A stretch of 6,802 nt of DNA from Candidatus Benthicola azotiphorus (GTDB lineage Bacteria; Gemmatimonadota; Gemmatimonadetes; Palauibacterales; Palauibacteraceae): NCBI GenBank assembly GCA_947581745.1, contig CANPVW010000124.1, positions 1 through 6,802 on the forward strand. Reading direction: 5' to 3'. This document shows, piece by piece, positions 6,211 through 6,802 of this stretch; position 1 is the stretch's first letter; every line of letters begins with the position of its first letter. The notes beneath the pieces were generated by a model. It was not told where the DNA came from. It did no database searches and saw only the letters and a list, made by a program, of their open reading frames with translations. Position numbers and translations under genes: made by a program.

Positions 6211-6245
6211 CCCCCGGGGGTCGTTGAGCCCGCCGTGGACGACCC
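6211..6245 (+). terminator. Possible weak hairpin region between genes
   Basis: The 56-base gap after the flavoprotein holds a perfect CCCCCGGGGG palindrome (6211-6220) and a 7-bp stem GGGTCGT (6218-6224) / ACGACCC (6239-6245) with a 14-base loop. No T-run follows, so it is not a standard intrinsic terminator. It might attenuate transcription before the last gene or be a by-product of high GC. Confidence 0.2.
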
Positions 6246-6258
6246 GTAGGTTGCCACG

Positions 6259-6802
6259 ATGATCCAGACGCATCGTCTCGGGCTCGTGCTTTCGCTTCTG
6301 CTGGTCGCGGTGCCCTGGCGGGGCGCGACGGCGCAGCAGACTTCCGCACAGGCGCCGGCCGAGGAAGCGGCGACAAGACGGCGCCTGCCGAAGGAGCCCT
6401 TCTACGCTTCCCCATACCTTCGGCTCGACAGCTGGCAGTACCCGATCCTCGAGTACTGGGTGGCCGCTGGCCTGATCCGGTCGCTGTCTCCGATCGTCAA
6501 GCCGTGGCGGCGGGTGGACATCGCGCGTGCACTGGCGGACCTGGACGAATCGACGCTCGGGGGGCGTGAGATGGAATGGCTGGACCGCCTGCGCGCGTCT
6601 TTCGACCCCGAGCTGGCGCTGCTCGGGAACGGCAGGGATCGCGGCGTGGACGTCGACCTTCAGTTCGGCGTCGGAGCCGATCTCGTCACTCAGACGCAGC
6701 GCGATCCACTCCGTCCGGAGCTCGAAGGGGAGTTCTCAGAAGCGAAGGTCCTGGAGGACGTCGGCGTCGACCTGGACGGGGCCGCCGGCCCTGTGGCGGG
6801 AG
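6259..6802 (+). CDS. N-terminal part of a secreted, probable outer-membrane protein (Wzi/SLH-like helical motif; 3' end outside window)
   Basis: Frame open from ATG 6259 to the right edge, 181 full codons. A weak AGG (6248-6250) lies 8 bases upstream. The signal peptide has His-Arg then a hydrophobic core at about residues 7-18, with cleavage after ATA (25) before Gln-Gln. After a low-complexity Ala/Glu/Arg linker (about 28-46) comes a helical motif at residues 57-96 with DSWQYPILEYWVAAGLI and KPWRRVDIARAL. This is the pattern of a segment that starts many Wzi-type outer-membrane barrels and also resembles one SLH repeat. Residues 130-145 (VDVDLQFGVGADLVTQ) look like the first barrel strand. 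The role is uncertain: a surface polysaccharide-related barrel, or a second barrel for the cytochrome system. The call rests on pattern recognition only. Confidence 0.6.
   Translation, partial: MIQTHRLGLVLSLLLVAVPWRGATAQQTSAQAPAEEAATRRRLPKEPFYASPYLRLDSWQYPILEYWVAAGLIRSLSPIVKPWRRVDIARALADLDESTLGGREMEWLDRLRASFDPELALLGNGRDRGVDVDLQFGVGADLVTQTQRDPLRPELEGEFSEAKVLEDVGVDLDGAAGPVAG

Noticed and set aside
5045..6415. Minus-strand open frame of about 456 codons
   Set aside because: It is antisense to the flavo-iron-sulfur gene, whose FAD, NAD(P) and cluster motifs are clear. Its composition is typical of GC-rich antisense reading.

Overview
The window is a GC-rich (by eye about two-thirds GC), tightly packed, single-direction (+) gene cluster from a Gram-negative, cytochrome-rich bacterium. 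The pointers are Sec signal peptides ending A-x-A before Gln on four consecutive secreted proteins, outer-membrane barrel proteins, GTG starts and c-type multiheme cytochromes. The style is compatible with Gemmatimonadota, Acidobacteriota, Eisenbacteria or deltaproteobacterial-type lineages. No marker gene is present, so the phylum is left open.

Layout: (1) 3-272, the C-terminus of a membrane protein with a His-containing helix pair, probably a b-type cytochrome or quinol-interacting subunit. (2) 273-389, a short, less GC-rich leader with two inverted repeats, one of which overlaps the probable GTG start of the next gene. (3) 390-1934, a secreted 17-heme cytochrome c. (4) 1931-3253, a secreted 16-heme cytochrome c whose GTG start overlaps the previous stop. 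It carries an 80-residue three-heme module duplicated in tandem. (5) 3253-4845, an outer-membrane beta-barrel with a small N-terminal periplasmic domain; its ATG overlaps the previous stop by one base. (6) 4862-6202, a membrane-anchored protein joining a ferredoxin-like domain to an FAD/NAD(P) oxidoreductase whose segments appear to be in permuted order. (7) 6259 to the window end, the start of a second secreted protein, probably an outer-membrane barrel of the Wzi/SLH-like kind.

Taken together, genes 1-5 read as a route for electrons across the whole envelope: cytoplasmic NAD(P)H or ferredoxin pool <-> flavo-iron-sulfur protein <-> inner-membrane cytochrome b <-> two periplasmic multiheme cytochromes (33 hemes in all) <-> outer-membrane barrel. 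This resembles the porin-cytochrome idea known from Mtr/Pio/Omb systems, but the cytochromes are built from a repeating three-heme module, not from MtrA-like or OmcA/MtrC-like sequences, and neither carries a lipobox. Direction (extracellular respiration or electron uptake) cannot be read from the sequence.

The points that most deserve a second look are the one-to-one match between hemes and spare histidines, the ferredoxin motifs with Thr and His in place of a cluster cysteine, the permuted flavoprotein, and the undersized barrel carrying a non-barrel N-terminal domain.
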